Of a stretch of DNA of 56,777 bases, positions 41,208 to 49,022 are shown piece by piece. The notes beneath the pieces were generated by a model. That model was not told the DNA's origin, made no database searches, and worked only from the letters and a program-made list of their open reading frames with translations. Both the position numbers and the translations under genes were made by a program. Within the stretch, counting starts at the first letter, position 1. Each line of letters begins with the position of its first letter. Where the stretch lies: contig JADLBJ010000124.1 of the NCBI GenBank assembly GCA_020847765.1, positions 1 to 56,777 on the forward strand. Direction: 5' to 3'. Source of the DNA: Dehalococcoidia bacterium (GTDB lineage: Bacteria > Chloroflexota > Dehalococcoidia > Tepidiformales > Tepidiformaceae).

Positions 41208-41399
41208 AAGATCGCGGCGGCGGCAAAGGCGGCGGCAGCGGCAGCGGCGGCGGGTGCGGCTCTGCCGGCGGAGGAGGAGGACGAGGCGGTGCTGGCTGCG
41301 GCGGCGGCTGCACCAGTGGTCGGCGAGAATGACGACGAGGAGAACGAGGCCGAGGAGGAGGACGAGCCTGAAGCCTCCGCGGTTCCGCTAGGAGAGTAA
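41208..41399 (+). other. Open in-frame extension after the infC stop codon
   Basis: After the infC TAA the same frame stays open for 63 codons and ends at TAA 41397-41399, one base before rpmI. It encodes an Ala-rich stretch (KIAAAAKAAAAAAAG) followed by an acidic stretch (GENDDEENEAEEEDEPEAS). Ala/acidic C-terminal tails are known on IF-3 in some phyla. One T-to-A change (TAA to AAA) would give a 244-residue IF-3. It has no start codon of its own near its beginning. Confidence 0.6.
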
Positions 41400-41400
41400 G

Positions 41401-41598
41401 GTGCCAAAACTGAAGACCCACAAGGGCGCCGCGGCGCGCTTTCGCGTAACGGGCGGCGGCAAGATCATGCGTATGTACGGGAGTCGGAACAACTTCCGGC
41501 GAAAGAAGCGGAAGCCGGTGACCGTGCTGTTCGGGCGTACCGTCGAGGTGGCTGCCGAGCAGCGCAAGCGTGTGGAGGGCCTGCTGCGCGGGCAGTAG
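41401..41598 (+). CDS. rpmI: 50S ribosomal protein L35
   Basis: 65 residues from GTG 41401, with GGAGAG about 5 bases upstream. PKLKTHKGAAARFRVTGGGK and the basic MYGSRNNFRRKKRKP are the L35 signature. It is the middle gene of the conserved infC-rpmI-rplT operon. Confidence 0.97.
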   Translation: MPKLKTHKGAAARFRVTGGGKIMRMYGSRNNFRRKKRKPVTVLFGRTVEVAAEQRKRVEGLLRGQ

Positions 41599-41617
41599 GG
41601 ACCTAGGAGCCAGCAAG

Positions 41618-41989
41618 ATGAGCCGAGTCAAGCGGGGCGTGGTCGCCCATCGCCGTCATAAGAAGGTTCTGGCGCTAACGCAGGGCCACCGCGGCCAGCG
41701 GCATCGCCTGATCAAGCGGGCGAACGAGAGCATGATGCATGCTCTGCGCTACAACTATGTGGACCGGAAGGACCGCAAGGGTAACTTTCGGGAGCTCTGG
41801 ATCGTGCGCGTCAACGCGGCGGCGCGACTGCAGGGGCTGAGCTACAGCCGGCTCGTACATGGACTCAAGCTGGCGGGCGTGGAGCTGGACCGCAAGGCAC
41901 TGGCGGACCTGGCCGTGACGCGGCCGGACGCGTTCGCGCAGCTGGCCGAACAGGCGAAGGCAGCGCTGGCGGTGCCGGCGGCCGGCTGA
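41618..41989 (+). CDS. rplT: 50S ribosomal protein L20
   Basis: 123 residues from ATG 41618 (TAGGAG upstream). Motifs are SRVKRGVVAHRRHKKVLALT, LIKRANESMMHALRYNYVDR, FRELWIVRVNAAARLQGLSY and RLVHGLKLAGVELDRKALAD. It binds 23S rRNA early in 50S assembly and in other bacteria represses this operon. A strong terminator follows. Confidence 0.97.
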   Translation: MSRVKRGVVAHRRHKKVLALTQGHRGQRHRLIKRANESMMHALRYNYVDRKDRKGNFRELWIVRVNAAARLQGLSYSRLVHGLKLAGVELDRKALADLAVTRPDAFAQLAEQAKAALAVPAAG

Positions 41990-42015
41990 CGACACATGAG
42001 GGCGGGCAACTGACC

Positions 42016-42040
42016 AGGGGCGCCGGAAGGCGCCTCTTTT
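42016..42040 (+). terminator. Rho-independent terminator of infC-rpmI-rplT
   Basis: Stem AGGGGCGCC (42016-42024) and GGCGCCTCT (42029-42037) pair over 9 positions with one G-U, a GGAA tetraloop and a TTTT run. It lies 27 bases after the rplT stop and also separates this operon from the convergent ABC exporter. Confidence 0.9.
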
Positions 42041-42064
42041 CGTTGGAATTGGCTGTCGACGGGC

Positions 42065-42853
42065 TTACCGGCCGGACCAGGTGAGGCGGGGCAGCTTGGC
42101 GAGGCCGAGCAGATAGACAGCGACGGCCAGTGTGCCGAGGACGGCGAAGTCGAGGCCGAGGCCGAAGAATCCGTGGCCGGAGCGGGCGTAGGCGGCGAGC
42201 TGGAGAGCGTCAACCGCGTAGGAGAGGGGGTTCACGCGGGCAAGGATTTCGAGCCAGGTAGGCAGGTTGTCGACGGGGAAGAAGGCGCCGGAAAAGAAGA
42301 GGAGGGGGAAGAGGGCCAGGTTCATGACGAGGTGGAAGCCCTGCATGGTGGAGATGCGCGAGGCGAGCGCCTGGGCGAGGCCGGCGAGCATGACGTTGAG
42401 GAGGAGGATGGTGGCGACGGCGACAGCGAGGCCGCTGGGCACGCCGTACTGCCAGTCGAATTGGACGAACGGCGCGGCGACGGCGAGGACGACGACGGCC
42501 TGGACGAGGCCGATGAGGATGCCGGCAAGGGACTTGCCGAGGAGGATGACGCGGGGCGAGTGGGGCGAGGAGAGGAACATGCGCAGGATGCCGGAGTCGC
42601 GGTCGCGGTAGTAGGAGGCGCTGGAGAAGGTGGAGGAGAAGACGGCGGTCATCACGACGGCGCCGGCCACGAGGTACGCGGTGAAGCTGCCGCCGCTGAG
42701 TCGCGCGGGGGAGAGGCCTTCCGAGACGCCATTGCCGAGGAAGACGAGGATGAGGAGAGGGGTGAGGACGGAGGAGTAGAGCTGGGAGCGGGAGCGCAGG
42801 ACGGCGCGGAGATCGCGGCCGAAGAGGGCGCTGCAGGCGGTGAGTGCTTTCAT
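42065..42853 (-). CDS. ABC-2 type exporter permease
   Basis: 262 residues from ATG 42853, which overlaps the ATPase stop by 4 bases. It has six membrane helices in the ABC-2 arrangement: a cytoplasmic N-terminus with FGRDLRAVLRSRSQLYSSVL, a first helix with LILVFLGNGVSEG, the elbow SYYRDRDSGILRMFLSSPHS and the ABC-2 signature with NLALFPLLFFSGAFFPVDNL and LEILARVNPLSYAVDALQ. It pairs with the next gene to export a drug, lipid or polysaccharide. The substrate is unknown. Confidence 0.9.
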   Translation of the reverse strand: MKALTACSALFGRDLRAVLRSRSQLYSSVLTPLLILVFLGNGVSEGLSPARLSGGSFTAYLVAGAVVMTAVFSSTFSSASYYRDRDSGILRMFLSSPHSPRVILLGKSLAGILIGLVQAVVVLAVAAPFVQFDWQYGVPSGLAVAVATILLLNVMLAGLAQALASRISTMQGFHLVMNLALFPLLFFSGAFFPVDNLPTWLEILARVNPLSYAVDALQLAAYARSGHGFFGLGLDFAVLGTLAVAVYLLGLAKLPRLTWSGR

Positions 42854-43833
42854 GCGACGGGTGCCGTCGGCGCGCGGCGGCTGACGTGCTGAAAGTAGGC
42901 GTCTTCGAGGCTGGACTGCCGGATGCTGACGGAGCGAATGGTGCCGGGGGCGAGGCTGAAAAGGCGGGGGACAAAGGCGGCGGCGTCGTCGACGGTGACA
43001 TGGAGGTCGCCGCCGTCGAGGGAGAGCTCGCCGGTGCCGGGCCATGCGCGGATCGCGGCGAGCTGGGCGGGCGAGGGGGAGGCCCATTGGACGCGGACGG
43101 ATTCGCGGCGCAGGGCGCTCTTCAGGTCGCGCGGGGTGCCGGTGGCGACGACGCGGCCGGCCTGCAGGAAGGCCACGTGATCGCAGACGGCGTCGGCTTC
43201 GGCGAGGTCGTTGGTGGCGAGGAGGACGGTGCGGCCGTGGCGCTGGCGACCGAGCAGGGCCTCCCAGAGGGCGCGGCGTTCGTCGGGATCCACGCCGGTC
43301 GTGGGCTCGTCGAGGAGAAGTAGACGGGGGTTGTGGAGGATGGCGCGGGCGACCTCGAGGCGCCGACGCATGCCGCCGGAGAGGGTGGCGACGGGGTCGT
43401 GGACGCGATCGGCGAGGCCGAAGGCGATGAGGACATCGCGGCTGCGGTCGCGCAGGGAGTCGCCGCCGAGGCCGAAGAGGCGGCCGGCCAGGTGGAGGGT
43501 TTCGCCGACGGACATGAGAGGGTCGGCGGTGTTCTCCTGGAAGACGACGCCGGTGAGCGCGCGGAGGGCGACGGCCGCGGGCTGGCCGAAGACGCGGACG
43601 GTGCCGCTGGCGGGCGCCGACATGGCGGCGAGGAGGGTGATGAAGCTGCTCTTGCCGGAGCCGTTGGGACCGAGGAGGCCGAAGACGGAGCCTTCGGGGA
43701 CGTCCAGCGTAAAGTCGTCGAGGGCCTTTCGGTCTTGATAGAGGTGCGTGAGGCCCTGGACGGCGACGGCGTGCGCGGGGATGGCGGCGTGCGCGCCGGC
43801 GCCGAGGGCAGAGCTGGTGGAAACGCCGGTCAT
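42850..43833 (-). CDS. ABC-2 exporter ATPase
   Basis: 327 residues from ATG 43833. Motifs are LLGPNGSGKSSFITLLAAM (Walker A), VVFQENTADPLMSVGETL, signature LSGGMRRRLEVARAI, Walker [15 protein letters not shown] and switch ATNDLAEADAV. The C-terminal 80 residues resemble the DUF4162-type tail of drug exporters. The start is only 2 bases after a YggT gene, so the exporter is probably transcribed with yggS-proC-yggT, an unusual linkage. Confidence 0.93.
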   Translation of the reverse strand: MTGVSTSSALGAGAHAAIPAHAVAVQGLTHLYQDRKALDDFTLDVPEGSVFGLLGPNGSGKSSFITLLAAMSAPASGTVRVFGQPAAVALRALTGVVFQENTADPLMSVGETLHLAGRLFGLGGDSLRDRSRDVLIAFGLADRVHDPVATLSGGMRRRLEVARAILHNPRLLLLDEPTTGVDPDERRALWEALLGRQRHGRTVLLATNDLAEADAVCDHVAFLQAGRVVATGTPRDLKSALRRESVRVQWASPSPAQLAAIRAWPGTGELSLDGGDLHVTVDDAAAFVPRLFSLAPGTIRSVSIRQSSLEDAYFQHVSRRAPTAPVA

Positions 43834-43835
43834 GC

Positions 43836-44072
43836 TCAGGCGGGCGCCGCCAGGCCGGCCACCAACTGGCCCATGACGATGAGGAGGACGATGGCTGCCA
43901 TGGGGCTGAGGTCCATCATGCCGGTGTTGGGCATGACTTTGCGGAGGGGGTCGATGATTGGCTCGGTGACGCGGACGAGGAGCTGGTAGAGGGGGCTCGA
44001 CTGGTCGATGGGGAACCAGCTGAGGAGCGCGCGGGCGACGATGGCCCACGTGAGCATCTGCAGGAAGACCAC
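43836..44072 (-). CDS. YggT-family membrane protein (second copy)
   Basis: 78 residues with two hydrophobic segments. YggT signature: MLTWAIVARALLSWFPIDQS, YQLLVRVTEPIIDPLRKVMP and the final helix with MAAIVLLIVMGQLVAGL. It is close in sequence and layout to the next YggT gene upstream, so this is a tandem duplication. YggT/YlmG proteins help arrange envelope or division complexes; the exact role is not known. Confidence 0.88.
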   Translation of the reverse strand: MVFLQMLTWAIVARALLSWFPIDQSSPLYQLLVRVTEPIIDPLRKVMPNTGMMDLSPMAAIVLLIVMGQLVAGLAAPA

Positions 44073-44167
44073 GGTGAACTGGGCGACGTACGGGTTAATC
44101 GGTGAACTCCGGATGGGCGACGGTGCTCAGGACAGGATAACAGACGGGGGGAAAGGGGTGGCGAAGG

Positions 44168-44428
44168 TCAGGCGCTGCGGGCCTGGTCGACCGCCACGAT
44201 CATGACGTAGAGGAGGATGATGACGAGCATTGCGCTGAAGTCGATCATGCCGGTGCGGGGGAGGAGGCGGCGGACCGGCGCGAGGATCGGCTCGGTGATC
44301 TGATAGAGCAGCCGGTTGAAGGGGTTGGTGGGAGAGACGGGGAACCAGCTCATGAGCGAGCGAACGACGACGGCGGCGATGAGGAGGTAGAGGAAGGCGG
44401 TGAAGAGGGTGGCGAGAGTTTCGTTCAA
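44168..44428 (-). CDS. YggT-family membrane protein (first copy)
   Basis: 86 residues from TTG 44428, overlapping the proC stop (TTGA); GGAG lies 6 bases upstream. Signature: VVRSLMSWFPVSPTNPFNRL, YQITEPILAPVRRLLPRTG and MIDFSAMLVIILLYVMIVAV. There is no ATG near the expected start, so the rare TTG is required. The yggS-proC-yggT order is conserved in many bacteria. Confidence 0.88.
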   Translation of the reverse strand: MNETLATLFTAFLYLLIAAVVVRSLMSWFPVSPTNPFNRLLYQITEPILAPVRRLLPRTGMIDFSAMLVIILLYVMIVAVDQARSA

Positions 44429-45219
44429 CTGGCTCCGCCGAGTTCGAGGGCGCGCTGGTGAGCGGCGCGGACGCAGTCGACGATATGCGCCCGCACAGCG
44501 CCGCGTTCCAGGGCGAGGAGGCCGGCGGCGGTCGTGCCGGCGGGGGAGGTGACCATGGCGCGGAGCTCGGCGGCAGGCCGGCCGCTTTCGTGGGCGTAGA
44601 CGGCGGCGCCATAGAAGGTCTGGAGGACGATCTCTTCGGCCTGGGGGCGGGTGAGGCCGATGCTGACGGCGCCTTCGATCATGGCTTCGATGAAGAGGAA
44701 GACGTAGCCAGGGCCGCTGCCGCTGACGGCGGTGGCCATGTCGATCTTCTTTTCGTCGTCGACGTACATCTCGCGGCCAATTGCGCCAAGGAGGCCGCGG
44801 GTGAGCTCGCGCTGTTGGTGATCGACCGCGGCCGTGGCGGTCCAGACGCTCATGCCGGCCTTGGCGGCAACGGGGGTGTTGGGCATGACGCGGACAACGC
44901 GGTCGTGGTGGAATTCGCGGGTGATGGTCTCGACATGGACGCCGGCCATGATTGAGAGCAGCAGAGCGTCGTGGGCGACGGTGCCGTGGACGGAACGGAT
45001 GTCCTGGGGTTTGACGGAGAGCACGACGAGGTGAGCGCCGGCCATGGCGTCGGCGGCTCCGGCGGTGGTCTGGACGCGATATTCGCCCTGGATCTGGTTG
45101 CGGCGGTGCTCGATCAACTCGGCGACGGTGACGTCGTCCGGGGCGAAGACGCCCCGTTCGAGGGCGGCGCCGAGGATGGCTTCGCCCATGACGCCGCCGC
45201 CGACGATGGCGACTTTCAT
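44425..45219 (-). CDS. proC: Pyrroline-5-carboxylate reductase ProC
   Basis: 264 residues from ATG 45219, overlapping the yggS stop (ATGA). Motifs are KVAIVGGGVMGEAILGAALE (NADPH site), VVLSVKPQDI, RVMPNTPVAAKAGMS, AVSGSGPGYVFLFIEAM and the C-terminal MVTSPAGTTAAGLLALERGA. It makes proline from P5C. The window also carries putA for the reverse route, so both directions of proline metabolism are present. Confidence 0.95.
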   Translation of the reverse strand: MKVAIVGGGVMGEAILGAALERGVFAPDDVTVAELIEHRRNQIQGEYRVQTTAGAADAMAGAHLVVLSVKPQDIRSVHGTVAHDALLLSIMAGVHVETITREFHHDRVVRVMPNTPVAAKAGMSVWTATAAVDHQQRELTRGLLGAIGREMYVDDEKKIDMATAVSGSGPGYVFLFIEAMIEGAVSIGLTRPQAEEIVLQTFYGAAVYAHESGRPAAELRAMVTSPAGTTAAGLLALERGAVRAHIVDCVRAAHQRALELGGAS

Positions 45220-45923
45220 GGCTGGCGCTCGCCGAAGACGGCGCGGCCGAGGCGCAGATGGGTGGCGCCTTCTTCGACGGCAACGGCGAAGTCGTCGCTC
45301 ATGCCCATCGAGAGTGCGGAGAGGTCGTGGGCGCGGGCGAGGCCGGCCAGCTGGCGGAAGACGGGGCGGACATCCTCGGGGTGCGAGGCGTGCGGGGCGA
45401 CGGTCATGAGGCCGAGAACGTCGACAGCCGGGAGGCTGGCGGCAACGGCGAGGAGTTCGGGGAGGCGGCCGGGGGTGACCCCGAACTTGGTGGGCTCGGC
45501 CGCCACGTTCACTTCGATCATCACCTTCTGAGGGTGGGATGACTGGTTTGCGGCGGCTGCCACGACGTGCAGCAACCGCTCGGAGTCGACGGCGTGCAGT
45601 ATAGCAAAGGGGCCGGTAGCGGCCCGCACTTTGTTCGTTTGGAGGTGGCCAATCAGGTGCCAGGTGGGTGGGGGCGGTGGGGGGGTGACGGCGCTGAGGA
45701 CGGCCATCTTGCTGAGGGCTTCGTGGACGCGGTTCTCGCCGAGGTGGCGAACACCAGCGGCGAGGGCGGCGGCCACCGCTTCGGGTGGGCAGGATTTGGT
45801 CACGGCGACGAGGGTGACGGTGGCGGGGTCGCGGCCGGCCCGCTCGCAGGCGGCGACGACGCGCGCACGCACGCTGGCGAGCCGCTCGGGGATCTCGTCG
45901 AGGCAGGTGAAGGAAGGGGTCAT
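45216..45923 (-). CDS. yggS: PLP homeostasis protein YggS family
   Basis: 235 residues. Fold-type III barrel without a second domain: TLVAVTKSCPPEAVAAALAA (PLP-binding Lys in VAVTKS), HLGENRVHEAL, WHLIGHLQTNKV, HAVDSERLLHVVA, MIEVNVAAEPTKFGV, LGLMTVAP and LSMGMSDDFAVAVEEGATHL. It carries free PLP and tunes its supply. Start and stop both overlap the neighbouring genes by 4 bases. Confidence 0.94.
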   Translation of the reverse strand: MTPSFTCLDEIPERLASVRARVVAACERAGRDPATVTLVAVTKSCPPEAVAAALAAGVRHLGENRVHEALSKMAVLSAVTPPPPPPTWHLIGHLQTNKVRAATGPFAILHAVDSERLLHVVAAAANQSSHPQKVMIEVNVAAEPTKFGVTPGRLPELLAVAASLPAVDVLGLMTVAPHASHPEDVRPVFRQLAGLARAHDLSALSMGMSDDFAVAVEEGATHLRLGRAVFGERQP

Positions 45924-46186
45924 TCGAGATGGGGAGGGTGGGTGGCTTCCCAGACGCCGCGCGCCACGACGGCGGCGACGACGACGAGGATGGCGGCGAG
46001 ACCGGCCCAGACGGAGAAGGTGAAGAGGAAGAAGACGAGCACGAGGTAGGCGACGCCACCGAGGAGCACGGCGAGAGGGAGGGCGAGAGCGCGAAAGACG
46101 GCCCAGGTGATGTAGAGGGCTTCCTTGAGCCCGCCTGGCTTCTCCTCGTCTGGCTCGGGGCCGGACGGCCCGTAGTAGAAGCCCAT
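45920..46186 (-). CDS. Small two-helix membrane protein
   Basis: 88 residues from ATG 46186. The acidic start GFYYGPSGPEPDEEKPGG is followed by two helices with ALALPLAVLLGGVAYLVLVF and WAGLAAILVVVAAVVARGVW. It heads the yggS-proC-yggT-ABC cluster, with a stop that overlaps yggS by 4 bases. TATACT lies 6 bases before the ATG, so the transcript is probably leaderless. Function is unknown. Confidence 0.75.
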   Translation of the reverse strand: MGFYYGPSGPEPDEEKPGGLKEALYITWAVFRALALPLAVLLGGVAYLVLVFFLFTFSVWAGLAAILVVVAAVVARGVWEATHPPHLE

Positions 46187-46192
46187 GGGGTC

Positions 46193-46198
46193 AGTATA
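46193..46198 (-). promoter_or_regulatory. -10 element TATACT, leaderless promoter of the yggS cluster
   Basis: The minus strand reads TATACT-GACCCC-ATG (ATG 46186). The hexamer is the best -10 match of the leaderless set and overlaps the right arm of an inverted repeat. Confidence 0.55.
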
Positions 46199-46230
46199 GC
46201 CCCGCGGGGATGGGCCGGACGGGGCTATAC
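46194..46230. repeat. 11-bp inverted repeat overlapping a -10 element
   Basis: GTATAGCCCCG (46194-46204) and its exact complement CGGGGCTATAC (46220-46230) are 15 bases apart, between the nrdJ stop and the yggS-cluster start. There is no T run, so it is either an operator over the -10 TATACT or a 3' hairpin of the nrdJ mRNA. Confidence 0.65.
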
Positions 46231-46244
46231 GGGGCAGGGGGGCC

Positions 46245-48641
46245 TCAGCCGCACTTGTTGTAGCCGCAGTTGCGGCAGATGAGGCAGCCTTCGCCGTAGA
46301 AGAGGACGGCGCCGCAGTCGGGGCAGCCGACGCCGCTGGCGACGGCGTCGTCGTGGGAGCGGGTGGCAACGTCGACGCCGGTGGAGGGGGCGACCTGGTC
46401 GGCGGGGATGAGGGCTGGCTGGACAGCGGCGCGATTGCCTTCGAACTTGAGCTCGAGCCAGCGAAAGACGTAGTCGACGATGCTGGTGGCGATGGGGATC
46501 TGTTTGTTGCTGGTGGGGCCGCTCGGTTCGAAGCGGGTGTTCTTGAGCTTGCTGGCGAGCTCGCCGAGGGGGACGCCGTACTGGAGGGCGTAGCTGGTGA
46601 GCATGGCAACAGTGTCCATCAGGCCGCTGACGGTCGAGCCCTGCTTGTTGACGTTGATGAAGACTTCGCCGGGGGAGCCGTCGGCGAAGAGGCCGACGGT
46701 CATGTAGCCCTCCTGCTCGCCGACGCGGAACTTGTGGGTGATGGAGTTGCGTTCGTCGGGGAGCTTGCGGCGGGTGGGGCCGGCGTGCTGGGCGAGGAGT
46801 GCCTGGGCGGCCTCGACGGCTTTCTCGGCTTCGCTCTTGCCTTCGAACTTGAGGACCTGGAGGTCGCGGGAGCCGTCGCGGTAGATGGTGATGCCTTTGC
46901 AGCCGCTGCGGTAGGCGAGGTCGTAGGCGAGGCGAACGTCGTCGACGGTGGCGGTGTTGGGGAAGTTGATGGTCTTGGAGACGGCGTTGTCGGTGTGCTC
47001 CTGGAAGGCGGCCTGCATGCGGACGTGCCAGTCGGGGGTGATGTCATGGGCGGTGACGAAGACGTCTTTGGCCCATTGGGGAACTTCGGGGCGTTCGGCA
47101 AGGTGGCCGCCTTCGGCGAGGAAGCGCATCAATTCTTCGCTGTAGAAGCCCTGGTCGCGGGCGACGGCCTCGAACTGGGCGTTGACTTCGGTGAGCTCGG
47201 TGCGGCGCGAGGGGTCGTTCTTGTCGAGGTAATGGGAGCGGACGAAGGCGAGGGCGAAGAGGGGTTCGATGCCGCCGGAACAGCCGGCGACAATGCTGAG
47301 GGTGCCGGTGGGGGCGATGGTGGTGCGGGTTGCGTTGCGCATGGGCCGTGGGCCTTCGGCGCCGTGGGGGCCGTAGAGGGAGTCGGGCCAGTCGGGGAAG
47401 TTGCCGCGGACGGCGGCGAGCTGCTGCGAGGCGGCGTCGGCTTCGCGCTGGATGAAGGCCATGACGTCGCGGGCAAGCTGGAGGGCGTCTTCGGAGTTAT
47501 AGGCGACGCGGAGTTCGACGAGCATGTCGGCCCAGCCCATGACGCCGAGGCCGACGCGGCGGATGGCGTGGGAGGTCTCGGCGATCTCGGGGATCGGGTA
47601 GTGGTTCATCTCGATGACGTTGTCGAGGAGGTGGACGGAGCGGCGCACGACGCGGCCGAGGGCGTCGTAGTCGACAGTGCGGTGGCCCGGCTCGCCGGTG
47701 GTGAAGCGGGCGAGGTTGAGGGAGCCGAGGTTGCAGGAGTCGAAGGGATAAAGGGGTTGTTCGCCGCAGGGGTTCGTGGATTCGACGGGGCCGCGGCGGG
47801 GGACGGGGTTGGCGCGGCTGGCGTTGATGCGGTCGATGAAGACGAGGCCGGGGTCGCCGTTCTTCCAGGCGTTGGCGAGGAGGGTGTCCCACACGTCGCG
47901 CGCGCGGCGGCGGCCGGTGGGCTGACCGGACGTGGGGTTGACGAGGTCGTAGTCGGTGTCCGCCTGGACGGCGGCCATGAAGGTGTCGGTGACGGCGACG
48001 CTGATGTTGAAGTTCTGGAGGGTGGTCATGTCGGACTTCATGGCGATGAACTGGTCGACGTCGGGATGGTCGACGCGGAGGATGCCCATGTTGGCGCCGC
48101 GGCGGGTGCCGCCCTGCTTGATGGCCTCGGTGGCGGCGTCGAAGACTTTCATGAAGGAAACGGGGCCGCTGGCGACGCCCATTGTCGATTGGACGCGGTC
48201 GTTGGCGGGGCGGAGGCGGGAGAAGGCGAAGCCGGTGCCGCCGCCGGACTTGTGGATGACGGCGGTGTGCTTGATCGCTTCGAAGATGCCGTCGATGGAG
48301 TCGGGAACGGGGAGGACGAAGCAGGCGGAGAGCTGCTGGAGCTCGCGGCCGGCGTTGACGAGGGTGGGGGAGTTAGGGAGGAAGTCGAGGGAGGCCATGA
48401 GCTGGTAAAAGCTCTCTTCGGCGGCGGCGCGATCGCTTTCGTTGCCGCCGAAGCGGAGCTCAGCTTCGGCGAGGTTGTGCGCGACGCGACGGAAGCACTC
48501 GTCGGGGGTTTCGAGGGGGTCGCCCTGGTCGTTGCGGGCCATGATGCGGCGCTCCATGACGACGCGGGCGTTTTCGGAGAGGGGTGCCGGCTCGAAGCCG
48601 TCGGGGCTGAGGTCGAAGCTATGGCGGGAGGTGGTGACCAT
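46245..48641 (-). CDS. nrdJ: Adenosylcobalamin-dependent ribonucleotide reductase (class II)
   Basis: 798 residues, single-chain class II enzyme that makes dNTPs using B12 instead of oxygen. Motifs are LPNSPTLVNAGRELQQLSAC (first active-site Cys), HKSGGGTGFAFSRLRP, GTRRGANMGILRVDHPD, ESTNPCGEQPLYPFDSCNLG (catalytic Cys in NPCGE) and RNATRTTIAPTGTLSIVAG. The C-terminus CPDCGAVLFYGEGCLICRNC is a Zn-ribbon-like tail found in NrdJ of this type. ATG 48641 has GAGGG 6 bases upstream. It is the third gene after nrdR and a small unknown, so NrdR control is expected. Confidence 0.96.
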   Translation of the reverse strand: MVTTSRHSFDLSPDGFEPAPLSENARVVMERRIMARNDQGDPLETPDECFRRVAHNLAEAELRFGGNESDRAAAEESFYQLMASLDFLPNSPTLVNAGRELQQLSACFVLPVPDSIDGIFEAIKHTAVIHKSGGGTGFAFSRLRPANDRVQSTMGVASGPVSFMKVFDAATEAIKQGGTRRGANMGILRVDHPDVDQFIAMKSDMTTLQNFNISVAVTDTFMAAVQADTDYDLVNPTSGQPTGRRRARDVWDTLLANAWKNGDPGLVFIDRINASRANPVPRRGPVESTNPCGEQPLYPFDSCNLGSLNLARFTTGEPGHRTVDYDALGRVVRRSVHLLDNVIEMNHYPIPEIAETSHAIRRVGLGVMGWADMLVELRVAYNSEDALQLARDVMAFIQREADAASQQLAAVRGNFPDWPDSLYGPHGAEGPRPMRNATRTTIAPTGTLSIVAGCSGGIEPLFALAFVRSHYLDKNDPSRRTELTEVNAQFEAVARDQGFYSEELMRFLAEGGHLAERPEVPQWAKDVFVTAHDITPDWHVRMQAAFQEHTDNAVSKTINFPNTATVDDVRLAYDLAYRSGCKGITIYRDGSRDLQVLKFEGKSEAEKAVEAAQALLAQHAGPTRRKLPDERNSITHKFRVGEQEGYMTVGLFADGSPGEVFINVNKQGSTVSGLMDTVAMLTSYALQYGVPLGELASKLKNTRFEPSGPTSNKQIPIATSIVDYVFRWLELKFEGNRAAVQPALIPADQVAPSTGVDVATRSHDDAVASGVGCPDCGAVLFYGEGCLICRNCGYNKCG

Positions 48642-48710
48642 GGTGACCCTCGCGGGGAAGGATAGGCTGGGAGAGGAGCGTACAGGACAAATGTTCTAGG
48701 CGTCGAGCGG

Positions 48711-49022
48711 TCAGGGTCCGGCGCCGGAGACGGGGACGGTCGCTTCGTCGCTGCGGCAGACCATGGGCTCGGGGGAGGCACTGCGGGCGAGGACGAGCCG
48801 GCGGCCATCGGCGGCGTAGTGTCCGACGAGCTTCCGGGCGGCAGTGGTGGGGCCGTGGCGGCGGACGAGGTCGAGGAGCTGATGCGGCCGGAAGTCGCGC
48901 AGGGCCATGAGGTAGGCCTTCTCGGAGAGGACGAGGCCGGCGACCTCGGCGTGGCCGTCCGGGGTGCTGCGGATGGCGCCGTCGAGGTGGAGGCCGTGGA
49001 GCTCCCAGAGTTTCATGCTCAT
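48711..49022 (-). CDS. Hypothetical protein between nrdR and nrdJ
   Basis: 103 residues, overlapping the nrdR stop as ATGA. It starts MSMKLWELHGLHLDGAIRST and has GLVLSEKAYLMALRDFRPHQ and LLDLVRRHGPTTAARKLVGH, probably a small alpha/beta fold. It is not recognised. The tight coupling to nrdR suggests a link to nucleotide reduction, but nothing in the sequence proves it. Confidence 0.65.
   Translation of the reverse strand: MSMKLWELHGLHLDGAIRSTPDGHAEVAGLVLSEKAYLMALRDFRPHQLLDLVRRHGPTTAARKLVGHYAADGRRLVLARSASPEPMVCRSDEATVPVSGAGP

Noticed and set aside
41217-41395. Ala/Glu codon repeats after infC as a DNA repeat or mobile element
   Set aside because: The triplets are irregular and keep the infC frame, so a coding tail explains them better than a DNA repeat.
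46353-48665. 770-codon open frame on the plus strand opposite nrdJ
   Set aside because: The frame is a mirror of G/C-rich third codon positions of nrdJ; the product is Gly/Ala/Val/Asp-rich with no motifs, and nrdJ is unmistakable. Similar mirrors opposite sdhA (50923-52902) and at 38168-39790 were rejected for the same reason.
48642-48710. LexA-like site GAACATTTGTCC upstream of nrdJ and CGAACAAATGTACG at the selB start
   Set aside because: Each departs from GAAC-N4-GTTC by one base and they are not placed over clear promoters; with only two weak hits in AT-richer DNA this could be chance.
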